A stretch of DNA of 40,560 nt, taken from positions 1-40,560 of the forward strand of contig CAZOVL010000018.1 in NCBI GenBank assembly GCA_964583185.1, given 5' to 3'. Below, piece by piece: positions 24,577-33,540 of the stretch. The position numbers and the translations under genes were made by a program. Within the stretch, counting starts at the first letter, position 1, and every line of letters starts with the position of its first letter. Source of the stretch: Bacteroides_E sp964583185 (GTDB taxonomy: Bacteria; Bacteroidota; Bacteroidia; Bacteroidales; Bacteroidaceae). The notes beneath the pieces are model-generated. The model was not told the origin of the DNA and made no database searches. It saw nothing but the letters and a program-made list of their open reading frames with translations.

Positions 24577-26295
24577 ATGACGGAAAAGACTAAATCGACA
24601 AACGAGATGAAAAAAAGCTTGAATTTTATTGAGCAAATAGTAGTAAATGATTTAGAAAACAACAAAAACCAGAAAAGGGTACAAACGCGCTTCCCACCTG
24701 AGCCCAACGGGTATTTACATATTGGCCACGCCAAAGCCTTCTGTATAGATTTTGAACTGGCAGAAAAACATGGTGGAATTTGTAATCTACGTTTTGACGA
24801 TACAAATCCTGTAAAGGAAGAAGTAGAATACATTGAGTCTATTAAAGAAGATATCCAATGGCTAGGCTACCAATGGAAAGATATATATTATGCTTCGGAC
24901 TACTTTCAACAATTATGGGACTTTGCTATTTCTTTAATTAAAGAAAACAAAGCTTATGTTGACGAACAATCTTCTGAAGAAATTGCTCAGCAAAAAGGAA
25001 CTCCTACCCAACCCGGAACAGAAAGTCCTTATCGCAATCGTCCAATGGAAGAGAGTTTAGAGTTATTCAATAAAATGAATTCAGGTGAGGTAGAAGAGGG
25101 TGCAATGGTTCTTCGTGCTAAAATTGATATGGCACACCCCAATATGCACTTTCGTGATCCGGTGATTTATCGTATCATTAAGTTCCCTCATCACCGCACG
25201 GGTACTCAATGGAAAGCTTATCCGATGTATGACTTTGCTCACGGTCAATGCGATTACTTTGAGAATGTTACTCATTCATTGTGTACTCTAGAGTTTGAGG
25301 TTCATCGCCCACTCTATGATTACTTTATTGATGAGTTAATTGATAGTCCATTAGCTAATGAAGATAAAGAATACAGACCTCAACAAATTGAATTCAATCG
25401 TTTGAATTTAACTTACACGGTTATGAGTAAAAGAAAACTCAGAGCCTTAGTTCAAGAAGGATTGGTTCAGGGATGGGATGACCCCCGTATGCCAACATTA
25501 TCAGGATATAGAAGAAGAGGTTATTCTCCTGAATCAATAAAAAGCTTCATTAATAAAATTGGGTACACCAAATACGAAGCACTGAATGACATCTCATTAT
25601 TAGAGTCTGCAGTTCGTGATGATTTAAATAAAAGAGCAACTCGTGTATCTGCAGTTTTAGATCCAGTAAAATTAATCATAACTAATTACCCTGAAGACAA
25701 AGTAGAGGTTATGAATACTATAAATAATCCTGAAAATCCAGAGGAAGGAACTCACGAAATAGAGTTCAGCAGAGAACTATGGATTGAAAGAGATGACTTT
25801 ATGGAGGATGCACCTAGCAAATACTTCCGTATGACTCCAGGTAAAGAGGTTAGACTGAGAAATGCTTACATCGTAAAATGTACAGGGTTTAAGAAAGATG
25901 AGAATGGACAGGTTACAGAGGTTTACTGTGAATACGACCCTGAAACTCGTAGCGGCATGCCTCAATCTTCCAGAAAAGTAAAAGGAACAATTCATTGGGT
26001 AAGTTGTGCTCACGCTCTTCCTGCTGAAGTAAGAGTTTACGATCGATTATTTAATGTTGAAAATCCAAATACTGAAGCTGATTTTCATACTTTATTGAAT
26101 CCAGACTCACTGAAAGTGCTTACCAACTGTTATGTTGAAAAATTTGCCGGTGAAAAGAAACCTATGGATTATTTACAGTTTCAACGTATTGGGTATTTTA
26201 CACCAGACAAAGATAGCACTCCAAACCATTTAGTATTCAATAAAACACTTGGACTAAAAGATGATTGGTCCAAAATGCAGAAAAAAAATAAATAA
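24577..26295 (+). CDS. glnS: glutaminyl-tRNA synthetase
   Basis: GlnRS charges tRNA-Gln with glutamine. The ATG at 24577 gives 572 residues, starting MTEKTKSTNEMKKSLNFIEQ. An in-frame ATG at 24490 would add 29 residues without family support and lies before the -7 element. Class I motifs are PPEPNGYLHIGHAK (His48 region) and VMSKRK (from residue 282). The catalytic domain has FDDTNPVKEEVEYI and DFAHGQCDYFENVTHSLCTLEFEVHR, followed by the C-terminal anticodon-binding beta-barrels. It is followed by a TPR gene after 16 bp and dedA after that. Confidence 0.97.
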   Translation: MTEKTKSTNEMKKSLNFIEQIVVNDLENNKNQKRVQTRFPPEPNGYLHIGHAKAFCIDFELAEKHGGICNLRFDDTNPVKEEVEYIESIKEDIQWLGYQWKDIYYASDYFQQLWDFAISLIKENKAYVDEQSSEEIAQQKGTPTQPGTESPYRNRPMEESLELFNKMNSGEVEEGAMVLRAKIDMAHPNMHFRDPVIYRIIKFPHHRTGTQWKAYPMYDFAHGQCDYFENVTHSLCTLEFEVHRPLYDYFIDELIDSPLANEDKEYRPQQIEFNRLNLTYTVMSKRKLRALVQEGLVQGWDDPRMPTLSGYRRRGYSPESIKSFINKIGYTKYEALNDISLLESAVRDDLNKRATRVSAVLDPVKLIITNYPEDKVEVMNTINNPENPEEGTHEIEFSRELWIERDDFMEDAPSKYFRMTPGKEVRLRNAYIVKCTGFKKDENGQVTEVYCEYDPETRSGMPQSSRKVKGTIHWVSCAHALPAEVRVYDRLFNVENPNTEADFHTLLNPDSLKVLTNCYVEKFAGEKKPMDYLQFQRIGYFTPDKDSTPNHLVFNKTLGLKDDWSKMQKKNK

Positions 26296-26311
26296 AAAAT
26301 TAGTTCACTGA

Positions 26312-27787
26312 ATGAATCATTTTAATTCTTCTTCTAAAGGCTACGAGTATAACCCACTAGTAGCTAAATATGAAGAATTGAGGCAACAACATAAAAGTTT
26401 CTACCTCGATCCTTATGAGTTTATAGAAATTGCGAACTTCTACTTAAATCAAATGAGTTATGATGAAGCAAAAGAAGCGCTTATAAATGGGCTCAAAATA
26501 CATCGTTCAAATACCAATTTACTAATTGAATTAGCTCATTTTTATTTAGAACAGGAAAACCCGGATAAGGTTAAAGAAGTGCTGCAATTTCTCGAGTCGG
26601 TTTACACTTTTGAAGTAAACATTATTCGTGCAGAGATTGCTTTAGTTGATGAGGAAAATGAAAACAAAGCAAATCAAATTCTTTCTTCTTCAATTGATCC
26701 TATTATAGATGTTGATCAAAAAATAAGTGCTGGTCAACTTTTTCTTATGTATCAATATCCAAGCAAAGCATTATCTTGGTTATTACCGGCCTATAAGATG
26801 CAGGAAAATAACATAGAGTTATTGGAATTACTTTCCCGAAGCTATTTAATGAAAATGGATTTTGTTAATGCCGCTAAGTTCTATGATAAATTACTCAATT
26901 TAGTGCCTTATCAAACCGAATATTGGAATAAGCTGGGACATTGTTATTTCCTAGAAGAAGATTATGAAGCCGCTGATGAAGCTTATTCATTTGCTATAAC
27001 TTGCGATAAAAAAACAGAAGAAGCTTATATCTTTGGTTCCTTTTCTTTACTTTATCAGGAGAAAGAGAAAGAGGCAAATCAATTATTAGATAAAGCTGTT
27101 AAAGAAGAACTCATTTCATTGCCTTATAAGTTTTATTACTTAGCACTATTCTTTTACATACAGAAAGGGAATATAGTAAAAGCTTATACCGAACTACAGA
27201 AGGGTATTGATTTAATTCGAGAAAGAGGAGGTCAAGAAGCATTATCATACTACTTTTTATACATTCTTTGCTTAATTAATCTTGGAAAAGAAAAAGAGGC
27301 AAAAGAACTTAGTCAAAAAGCACTTGATTTTTATGACAGACTTTTTCCTTATGAAATGGACGAGTTATTACCAACTATGCCCAATAAACACCAATTTAAG
27401 GAATTAGCCTCCATCTGTGAAATGAAACTATTTCCAGAAACTAATCTATATCTAAGTTATATGAATCAGTTCCTAAAATCATTCAATCCATTATTTTGGA
27501 ATAATGAGGAAGATTCTATTTTCACAGATAATAAAGAATCAGATTCAGATTTATACAATCCGATACAGTTTTCAGCTGTGATTAATAGAGATTCGGACAT
27601 TCATCATCAGCTAGATCAAATCTATTTTGAGATTTTATTAGATAGCAAAAAAGATTTTCTGATTACTGCCAATAACAATGACTCACATATTAGCAAAACT
27701 TCTTTTATTAAAAGTATACTAGAAAACAATCCCACATTGGCCGAGGAACTAAAAGGGGATATAACAAATAGAATTCAAAACAACTAG
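26312..27787 (+). CDS. tetratricopeptide-repeat protein
   Basis: A 491-residue helical protein without signal peptide, made of about eight TPR-like helix pairs, such as ALINGLKIHRSNTNLLIELAHFYLEQ, AKFYDKLLNLVPYQTEYWNKLGHCY and AADEAYSFAITCDKKTEEAYIFGS. It is probably a cytoplasmic scaffold; no catalytic motif was seen. The last ~100 residues look less repetitive. It is sandwiched between glnS and dedA with gaps of 16 and 3 bp, an arrangement that suggests one operon. Its partner is unknown. Confidence 0.75.
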   Translation: MNHFNSSSKGYEYNPLVAKYEELRQQHKSFYLDPYEFIEIANFYLNQMSYDEAKEALINGLKIHRSNTNLLIELAHFYLEQENPDKVKEVLQFLESVYTFEVNIIRAEIALVDEENENKANQILSSSIDPIIDVDQKISAGQLFLMYQYPSKALSWLLPAYKMQENNIELLELLSRSYLMKMDFVNAAKFYDKLLNLVPYQTEYWNKLGHCYFLEEDYEAADEAYSFAITCDKKTEEAYIFGSFSLLYQEKEKEANQLLDKAVKEELISLPYKFYYLALFFYIQKGNIVKAYTELQKGIDLIRERGGQEALSYYFLYILCLINLGKEKEAKELSQKALDFYDRLFPYEMDELLPTMPNKHQFKELASICEMKLFPETNLYLSYMNQFLKSFNPLFWNNEEDSIFTDNKESDSDLYNPIQFSAVINRDSDIHHQLDQIYFEILLDSKKDFLITANNNDSHISKTSFIKSILENNPTLAEELKGDITNRIQNN

Positions 27788-27790
27788 GAT

Positions 27791-28459
27791 ATGGAATCAA
27801 TTGCATTTATTGAATGGTGTTTAGAGCATCTAAATTATTGGACAATTACATTATTAATGGCAATAGAAAGCTCTTTCATTCCATTTCCATCTGAAATAGT
27901 AGTCCCTCCTGCGGCCTATAAAGCGGCAATAGGAGATGAGTTAAATGTGGTACTCGTGGTTATTTTCGCCACCATTGGTGCAAACATAGGAGCCATAATA
28001 AACTATTACTTAGCTAAATGGCTAGGACGCCCCATTATTTACAAATTCGCAAATAGTCGTTTGGGTCATATGTGCCTTTTAGATGCTGAAAAGGTTCAAA
28101 GAGCTGAAAAATACTTTGATGATAATGGTGCCATTTCCACATTCATTGGCCGATTGGTTCCGGGAATTAGACAACTGATATCTATCCCTGCCGGTTTAGC
28201 AAAAATGAAACTTACCACTTTCCTTTTTTACACCACTTTAGGAGCGGGAGTGTGGAATATAATTTTAGCTGCCATTGGCTATTATTTATCCAAAGTTCCG
28301 GGAATTCAAACAGAAGAACAACTGATAGAAAAAGTTACGGAGTATAGTAAAGAGATAGGTGTTGTATTTATTGTAATTGCAGTCTTTATTGTTCTTTTTC
28401 TTCTGTATAAAGGATTGAAAAAGAATCCTAATAAAACAGACTTATCAACAGAAGAATAA
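27791..28459 (+). CDS. DedA-family membrane protein
   Basis: The 222-residue protein belongs to the DedA/SNARE-associated (PF09335) family of inner-membrane proteins linked to lipid carrier flipping and envelope homeostasis. Typical segments are ESSFIPFPSEIVVPPAAY, ANIGAIINYYLAKWLGRP, and FIGRLVPGIRQLISIPAGLAKM with its conserved Arg and Gly-Pro. Several hydrophobic helices and a basic C-terminus follow. It ends in a strong terminator. Exact substrate unknown. Confidence 0.92.
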   Translation: MESIAFIEWCLEHLNYWTITLLMAIESSFIPFPSEIVVPPAAYKAAIGDELNVVLVVIFATIGANIGAIINYYLAKWLGRPIIYKFANSRLGHMCLLDAEKVQRAEKYFDDNGAISTFIGRLVPGIRQLISIPAGLAKMKLTTFLFYTTLGAGVWNIILAAIGYYLSKVPGIQTEEQLIEKVTEYSKEIGVVFIVIAVFIVLFLLYKGLKKNPNKTDLSTEE

Positions 28460-28485
28460 AAACGTAACAACATACACACTACAAA

Positions 28486-28521
28486 CAAAGCCCTTAAATG
28501 TAATTTAAGGGCTTTGTTTTT
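28486..28521 (+). terminator. terminator of glnS-TPR-dedA
   Basis: CAAAGCCCTTAAA (28486-28498) pairs perfectly with TTTAAGGGCTTTG (28504-28516), followed by TTTTT. Confidence 0.92.
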
Positions 28522-28612
28522 GGCGATAAAGAAGATTGAACATATTCAATTTTACACCTAGTTTATTTCAACCAACAAACCCGGATTCTACAACCTGTAG
28601 CGGGGGTGTTTA

Positions 28613-28693
28613 TCGGTCTAGGACTGAAGGCCCTTCGGTCTAGGACCTAAAGGTGCTCGGTCTAGGACCGAAGGAGGTGCGGTCTTAGACCGA
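28613..28693. repeat. array B: four 22-bp units of a 15-bp palindrome
   Basis: Units begin at 28613, 28635, 28657 and 28679, again exactly 22 bp apart. The cores are near TCGGTCTAGGACCGA; unit 4 reads GCGGTCTTAGACCGA. Spacers are AGGCCCT, AAGGTGC and AGGAGGT. Units 1-3 line up with units 2-4 of array A; unit 1 plus its spacer differs from array A unit 2 plus its spacer by one base. It is GC-rich and non-coding, between the convergent dedA and tpx genes. Confidence 0.9.
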
Positions 28694-28794
28694 TAAATTT
28701 ATAAAGTAGGTAATCTTTTTTTTAACACAGAAAAACTCAAGAATTTCAACGATCACAGAAAATACTTAAAATCTGATTATATATTGTGGTAAGC

Positions 28795-28846
28795 AAAAAA
28801 AGGGTGAGATTTTCAAATAATTCAACTTGAAAACCTCACCCTTTTT
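28795..28846 (-). terminator. terminator after tpx
   Basis: AAAAAGGGTGAG then TTTTCAA (left arm) pairs with TTGAAAA then CTCACCCTTTT (right arm), with one mismatch. A T-run follows on the minus strand. Confidence 0.85.
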
Positions 28847-28865
28847 AGTTCTGTTTTGTATACTA

Positions 28866-29360
28866 TTATAAAGCAGCTAAAGCTTTATCGTAATCTGGTT
28901 CTTGAGTTATTTCCGGAACTAATTCCACATAACTTACCACTCCATTTTCATCAATAACAACCACGGTACGTGCTAATAATCCTGCTAAAGGTCCATCTCC
29001 CATTAACACACCATAGTCTTTAGCAAACTCAGGTGAACGAAAATCAGATAGAGCAACTACGTTGTTGATCCCTTCAGTAGTACAGAAACGTTCGTGAGCA
29101 AAAGGCAAATCTTTAGATATAGCTAGAACTACTGTATTTTCCATTTTGGAAGCCAGTACATTAAACTGACGTACAGATGTGGCACATACACTAGTATCTA
29201 AACTTGGAAAAATATTAAGTATCACTTTTTTTCCTTTAAGTTCACTTAAGTTAAATGTAGACAAGTCTCTTTTTACCAAAGTAAACTCAGGAGCTTTATC
29301 TCCTACTTTAACTAAACTTCCAACTAAACTAACAGGATTTCCTTTGAATTTTGTATTCAT
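28866..29360 (-). CDS. tpx: thiol peroxidase
   Basis: Tpx is an atypical 2-Cys peroxiredoxin that reduces hydroperoxides with electrons from thioredoxin. The 164-residue protein shows peroxidatic Cys59 in PSLDTSVCATSVRQFN and resolving Cys93 in HERFCTTEG, matching the classic spacing. The start KGNPVSLVGSLVKVGDKAPEF is also typical. It is monocistronic with its own terminator. It has no signal peptide. Confidence 0.97.
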   Translation of the reverse strand: MNTKFKGNPVSLVGSLVKVGDKAPEFTLVKRDLSTFNLSELKGKKVILNIFPSLDTSVCATSVRQFNVLASKMENTVVLAISKDLPFAHERFCTTEGINNVVALSDFRSPEFAKDYGVLMGDGPLAGLLARTVVVIDENGVVSYVELVPEITQEPDYDKALAAL

Positions 29361-29720
29361 AACATTAAGTTTTATAAATTTCGAATTATAGATAGAACAA
29401 AGAATATTCCTGAAATGTTTAAGCTATAATCTTTTTTCATCACTTTGATTCTTGAACTCGCAATTAAATTGGTATTAAATAATCCTTTTTATCCACTTTC
29501 AATACCTCTACTTAACCATAAAGCAAAAAATGGAATACCTCTATTTAGAACAATAAAGTGATATAAAAATCATTTTATTACTCTTAAAAAAACAAAAGGA
29601 AAAATAATTCAATCGTTTGCATTACTTAAAATAAGTAAACATTATATAGGTGTAAGGAATAATCAAATTTATCATTAATATTGTGAGTAAAATATATTAA
29701 AATACTATAATAAAACAAAT
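29361..29720. other. intergenic region between tpx and malQ
   Basis: 360 bp of AT-rich sequence between divergent genes. It carries the CGTTTGCA motif at 29609-29624. No full TTTG-N-TAnnTTTG promoter was found for either gene (nearest for malQ: TAATATTG at about 29675). Confidence 0.6.
29609..29624. promoter_or_regulatory. candidate operator upstream of malQ
   Basis: TCAATCGTTTGCATTA matches the susB-upstream site at 13 of the first 15 positions. It lies about 100 bp before the malQ start, a distance similar to that at susB. The symmetric half is less perfect here. Confidence 0.4.
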
Positions 29721-32432
29721 ATGACCTTAACATTTAATATTGAATATCGGACAAATTGGGGAGAAGAAGTTAAGGTTTGGGGATCAATACCCGAACTCGG
29801 TGATAACAACCCGGAGAAGGCACTATCTTTAAAAACCATTGATGGAATAAAATGGGCAATAGATATAGAGATAAACTCTTTACCCGTAAATAATCAAATA
29901 AATTATACCTATGGTATATTTTCCAAGGATAAACTTCTGCGGAAAGAATGGAGTGGAGTAAGTCGTTGTTTATACCTATCAACACGAAAAGATCAACACT
30001 ATTATCTGTGGGATTCTTGGAAATTACTACCCGGAAATGCAAGCTTCTTTAGTTCAGCTTTTACCAACAGTTTTTTAGCACCTAAAACTATTGATAAAAA
30101 GCCAAGGGCATTTGCCAAAGGCTTAGTGATAAAAGCCTATGCTCCTGAATTAGAATCCAAATATGCTTTAGGTATTTCCGGTAACCAAGAGAGTCTGGGA
30201 AGCTGGAATCCTGAAAAGATAAAATTACTGAGTAATATCAACTCTCCTGAATGGCAAATTGAACTAAATGCTAATGTAATTCAATTTCCACTGGAGTATA
30301 AATTCGTGCTTTTTGATAAAAATGAAAATAAAATAGCACAATGGGAAAACATTCAAAATAGATATATCTCTGACCCTAAATTAAAAAGTGGAGAAACATC
30401 TATCATTGGAGACCAATTTACTTCATTTAATATTGCTCCCTGGAGAGGAACAGGGGTGGCCATACCTGTATTTTCTCTTAAATCGGAGAATAGTTTCGGT
30501 GTTGGAGACTTTGGCGATCTAAAACGTTTAGTAGATTGGGCAAAGATTACAAAGCAAAAGGTTATACAAATTCTACCTATAAATGACACCACAATAACAC
30601 ATACTTGGACGGATTCTTATCCATACAATAGTATATCTATTTATGCGTTCCATCCAATGTACATTGATATAAGTCAACTACCTGCATTAAAAAACAAAAC
30701 ACAACTCAACAAATTCAAGAAACTTCAGAAAGAGTTAAATGAGTTGAAAACGGTTGACTATGAAGCTGTAAACAATGCAAAGTGGAATTACTTAGAACTG
30801 TTATTTAAACAAGAAGGAACAAAAACACTTAAATCCAAATCATACCTAACCTTCTTTGAAAACAACAAAGAATGGTTACAAGCATACGCTGTATTCAGTC
30901 ATTTAAGAGACATCTATAAAACAGCTAACTTCAGAGAATGGCCAAAACACAATAAATACAGTGATAAACTGATTAAAGAGTTTTGCGATTCAAAATCTGC
31001 ATCTTATAATGAAATCTCATTATACTTTTTCATTCAATTCATTTTACACGAACAATTAGTTGAAACAAGAACCTATGCTCACAGCCAAGGAATAGTGTTA
31101 AAAGGAGATATACCTATTGGTATAAGCCGAGATAGTGTTGAAGCTTGGAAAGAAGATTATTATTTCCATATTAATGGGCAAGCAGGAGCTCCACCGGATG
31201 CTTTTTCCACTAATGGTCAAAATTGGGGATTCCCAACATACAACTGGGAAGCGATGGAAAAAGATGGTTATGCCTGGTGGGTTAAAAGGTTTCAAAAAAT
31301 GGCAGAATATTTTGACGCCTATCGCATAGATCACATTTTAGGTTTCTTTAGAATTTGGGAAATTCCAATGAATGCTGTTCATGGTCTTCTTGGTCAGTTC
31401 TCCCCTGCTCTACCTATGAGTAGAGAAGAAATAGGTAACTATGGACTTCATTTTAGAGAAGATTTTTTTACAACTCCATACATTCACGAGTCTTTCTTGG
31501 AACAAATCTTTGGGCCCTATACCAATGAAGTAAAAGATACATTTATTGAAACCACCAACGTGTGGGAAAGATATAAAATGCGTAGTAATTTTGACACGCA
31601 AAAGAAAGTGGAGAAATATTTTGGAGACAAAGAAGAAAACGAAAAGAACACTAGAATAAGAGATGGTTTATATTCTTTAATAAGTAATGTTCTATTTGTA
31701 AGAGATCATAAAAATCCGGACTTATTTCATCCAAGAATTGCTGTTCAACACGATTTTATTTATCACACCTTGAACTATCAAGAAAAAGAAGCTTTTAATC
31801 GCTTATACAACCATTTCTATTACCACAGACATAACAATTTTTGGGCTGGTGAAGCAATGAAAAAGTTGCCTCTATTAACACAATCCACACAGATGTTAGT
31901 ATGTGGAGAAGATTTAGGAATGATTCCTAGCTGTGTGGAATGGGTTATGAATCAGTTACAAATACTTAGTCTTGAAATTCAACGTATGCCTAAAGATGAT
32001 AAGGTTGAGTTTGCTAATTTATATCACTATCCTTATCGTTCAGTCTGTACCATATCTACACACGATATGTCTACCCTAAGAGGCTATTGGACTGAAGACA
32101 GAGGAGTTACTCAACGCTATTTTAATCAAGCATTAGGTCACTGGGGAGAAGCTCCTGAAGTTGCCAGTGCAGATATATGTGAAGAGATAGTGAAAAATCA
32201 TCTTTATACCCCTTCAATGTTATGCATCTTGTCATTTCAAGATTGGTTATCTATTGATGAACAGTGGCGAAACCCAGATATTGAAGGAGAACGCATTAAC
32301 ATTCCGGCAAACCCCAAGCATTATTGGAAATATCGTATGCATATGACCATTGAAGAACTGATAAATGCTGAAAGCTTAAATGAAAAAATTATAGAGTTGA
32401 CTCAACTAACAGGTAGAGATCACAATTTATAA
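29721..32432 (+). CDS. malQ: 4-alpha-glucanotransferase, DPE2-like with two CBM20 domains
   Basis: This GH77 disproportionating enzyme transfers alpha-1,4-glucan segments, acting on maltose and maltodextrins in the cytoplasm (no signal peptide). Two starch-binding CBM20 domains come first (about residues 1-110 and 125-240). The GH77 barrel then starts near RGTGVAIPVFSLKSENSFGVGDF. The nucleophile is Asp537 (YRIDHILGF), the acid/base Glu730 (CGEDLGMIP), and the third acid Asp782 (STHDMSTLRGYW). A stretch of about 130 residues at roughly 570-705 splits the barrel motifs, as in plant DPE2. At 903 residues it is far longer than the ~500-700 of standard MalQ. It may be co-regulated with susB. Confidence 0.93.
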   Translation: MTLTFNIEYRTNWGEEVKVWGSIPELGDNNPEKALSLKTIDGIKWAIDIEINSLPVNNQINYTYGIFSKDKLLRKEWSGVSRCLYLSTRKDQHYYLWDSWKLLPGNASFFSSAFTNSFLAPKTIDKKPRAFAKGLVIKAYAPELESKYALGISGNQESLGSWNPEKIKLLSNINSPEWQIELNANVIQFPLEYKFVLFDKNENKIAQWENIQNRYISDPKLKSGETSIIGDQFTSFNIAPWRGTGVAIPVFSLKSENSFGVGDFGDLKRLVDWAKITKQKVIQILPINDTTITHTWTDSYPYNSISIYAFHPMYIDISQLPALKNKTQLNKFKKLQKELNELKTVDYEAVNNAKWNYLELLFKQEGTKTLKSKSYLTFFENNKEWLQAYAVFSHLRDIYKTANFREWPKHNKYSDKLIKEFCDSKSASYNEISLYFFIQFILHEQLVETRTYAHSQGIVLKGDIPIGISRDSVEAWKEDYYFHINGQAGAPPDAFSTNGQNWGFPTYNWEAMEKDGYAWWVKRFQKMAEYFDAYRIDHILGFFRIWEIPMNAVHGLLGQFSPALPMSREEIGNYGLHFREDFFTTPYIHESFLEQIFGPYTNEVKDTFIETTNVWERYKMRSNFDTQKKVEKYFGDKEENEKNTRIRDGLYSLISNVLFVRDHKNPDLFHPRIAVQHDFIYHTLNYQEKEAFNRLYNHFYYHRHNNFWAGEAMKKLPLLTQSTQMLVCGEDLGMIPSCVEWVMNQLQILSLEIQRMPKDDKVEFANLYHYPYRSVCTISTHDMSTLRGYWTEDRGVTQRYFNQALGHWGEAPEVASADICEEIVKNHLYTPSMLCILSFQDWLSIDEQWRNPDIEGERINIPANPKHYWKYRMHMTIEELINAESLNEKIIELTQLTGRDHNL

Positions 32433-32449
32433 GCCTATTGCTTTGTTTA

Positions 32450-32495
32450 AACAATCCCCTAATCTATTATTTAGCTTAGGGGATTGTTCGTTTTC
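32450..32495 (+). terminator. terminator after malQ
   Basis: AACAATCCCCTAA (32450-32462) pairs with TTAGGGGATTGTT (32476-32488), followed by CGTTTTC. Confidence 0.8.
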
Positions 32496-32543
32496 TATGG
32501 AATATCCTCTACCTTTAGCTTTAAAATAGAATACCCATAAGAT

Positions 32544-32921
32544 ATGAATATCATTCAAAGCTCCATCCAACTAAAAGACTTGCAGTTCTATGCTTATCAC
32601 GGAGTTGCTCCACAGGAAACAAAAGTAGGGAACCTGTTTATTATAAACTTAACCCTATACACTCCTTTAGAAAAAGCAGCTAAAAGCGACTCAGTTGATG
32701 ACACCATTAGCTACGCAGTTCTTTTTGACTTAATAAAAGAAGAGATGGATATTCCTTCTAAATTATTGGAGAACGTTGGATATAGAATTGCAAAACGAAT
32801 TATTGAGGAGTTTCCACAAACAAACCAACTAATTATTTCTGTGGCTAAAAAGAACCCTCCCATGGGATCAGATATAGATACAGCATCCATAGAACTAATT
32901 GTGAACAATAAAAAAAGCTGA
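32544..32921 (+). CDS. folB: dihydroneopterin aldolase
   Basis: FolB cleaves 7,8-dihydroneopterin to 6-hydroxymethyl-dihydropterin in folate synthesis. The 125-residue protein has the family pattern LKDLQFYAYHGVAPQE, VDDTISYAVLFDLI, ENVGYRIAKRIIEEF and the C-terminal active-site Lys of VAKKNPPM. It stands alone between malQ and the convergent mgsA operon. Its stop codon lies inside the stem of the shared terminator. Confidence 0.95.
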   Translation: MNIIQSSIQLKDLQFYAYHGVAPQETKVGNLFIINLTLYTPLEKAAKSDSVDDTISYAVLFDLIKEEMDIPSKLLENVGYRIAKRIIEEFPQTNQLIISVAKKNPPMGSDIDTASIELIVNNKKS

Positions 32922-32943
32922 GATTAAAATTAATCTCAGCTTT
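32914..32943. terminator. bidirectional terminator overlapping the folB stop
   Basis: AAAGCTGAGATTA (32914-32926) and TAATCTCAGCTTT (32931-32943) are perfect arms around AAAT. The folB stop TGA (32919-32921) is in the left arm. The minus strand has a run of seven T residues, serving the mgsA operon. Confidence 0.85.
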
Positions 32944-32947
32944 CTAT

Positions 32948-33535
32948 TTATTTATGGAAATAATCTTCCAAAGTCTCATCATCACTTACACCAACATCTG
33001 ATATTTTCTTAATAATTCGTTCCCTTTCTTTTTCTATAGCCGCTTCAACTGCCGAATCTACCAAGTGTTGGTTATCAAATCTATTCGCATAGACATCGTA
33101 ACTAGGAATAGTCCGTACGTAATTTGGATCAGAAAATAAAGGACTAGAAATAATATGATCAGCTGTAGAACGGTTACAACAGAAGATAATGTTTTCTACC
33201 CCAGCCAAACGAGTTAAGGCTTTTACGTCTGTGTCGTGAGGTTGCAGAGTCATTGGGTCGGTAAAGAAAAACAAATAATCAATATCGCCGGCTACAATGT
33301 GTGCTCCCATTTGCTGATCTCCTCCTAATGGACCAGACTTTAATAAAGTAATGTCCCATTCTTCCTCAGGGTGTCTGCGTGTTAATGCCTCTTGAATCAT
33401 TTTCCCGGTAGTTCCGGTACAATAAAACTTATGTCCAATTAATTGCTTTGAATTCCATAATACCCATTCAATTAAATCTTTCTTTTGGGCATCGTGAGCA
33501 ACCAACCCAATTCCACGTCGAACAAAATCTACCAT
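32948..33535 (-). CDS. mgsA: methylglyoxal synthase with C-terminal extension
   Basis: MgsA turns dihydroxyacetone phosphate into methylglyoxal and phosphate, a bypass of lower glycolysis. Seen motifs are GIGLVAHDAQKKDLIEW, the phosphate-binding TGTTGKMI, catalytic Asp73 (GGDQQMGAHI), IDYLFFFTDPM, and His100 and Asp103 in PHDTDVKALTRLA. The enzyme is usually about 150 residues; this has 195, because of an extra charged helical tail of about 45 residues after NRFDNQH. It is the last gene of mtaB-acyltransferase-GT2-mgsA, 5 bp after GT2. Confidence 0.93.
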   Translation of the reverse strand: MVDFVRRGIGLVAHDAQKKDLIEWVLWNSKQLIGHKFYCTGTTGKMIQEALTRRHPEEEWDITLLKSGPLGGDQQMGAHIVAGDIDYLFFFTDPMTLQPHDTDVKALTRLAGVENIIFCCNRSTADHIISSPLFSDPNYVRTIPSYDVYANRFDNQHLVDSAVEAAIEKERERIIKKISDVGVSDDETLEDYFHK

Positions 33536-33540
33536 ATAAT

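Larger units (their letters stand above)
28460..28865. other. intergenic region between dedA and tpx
   Basis: It holds the dedA terminator (28486-28521), a small CTACA/TGTAG hairpin with CCCG/CGGG flanks (28580-28604), repeat array B (28613-28693), and the tpx terminator (28795-28846). No gene was seen. Confidence 0.7.
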
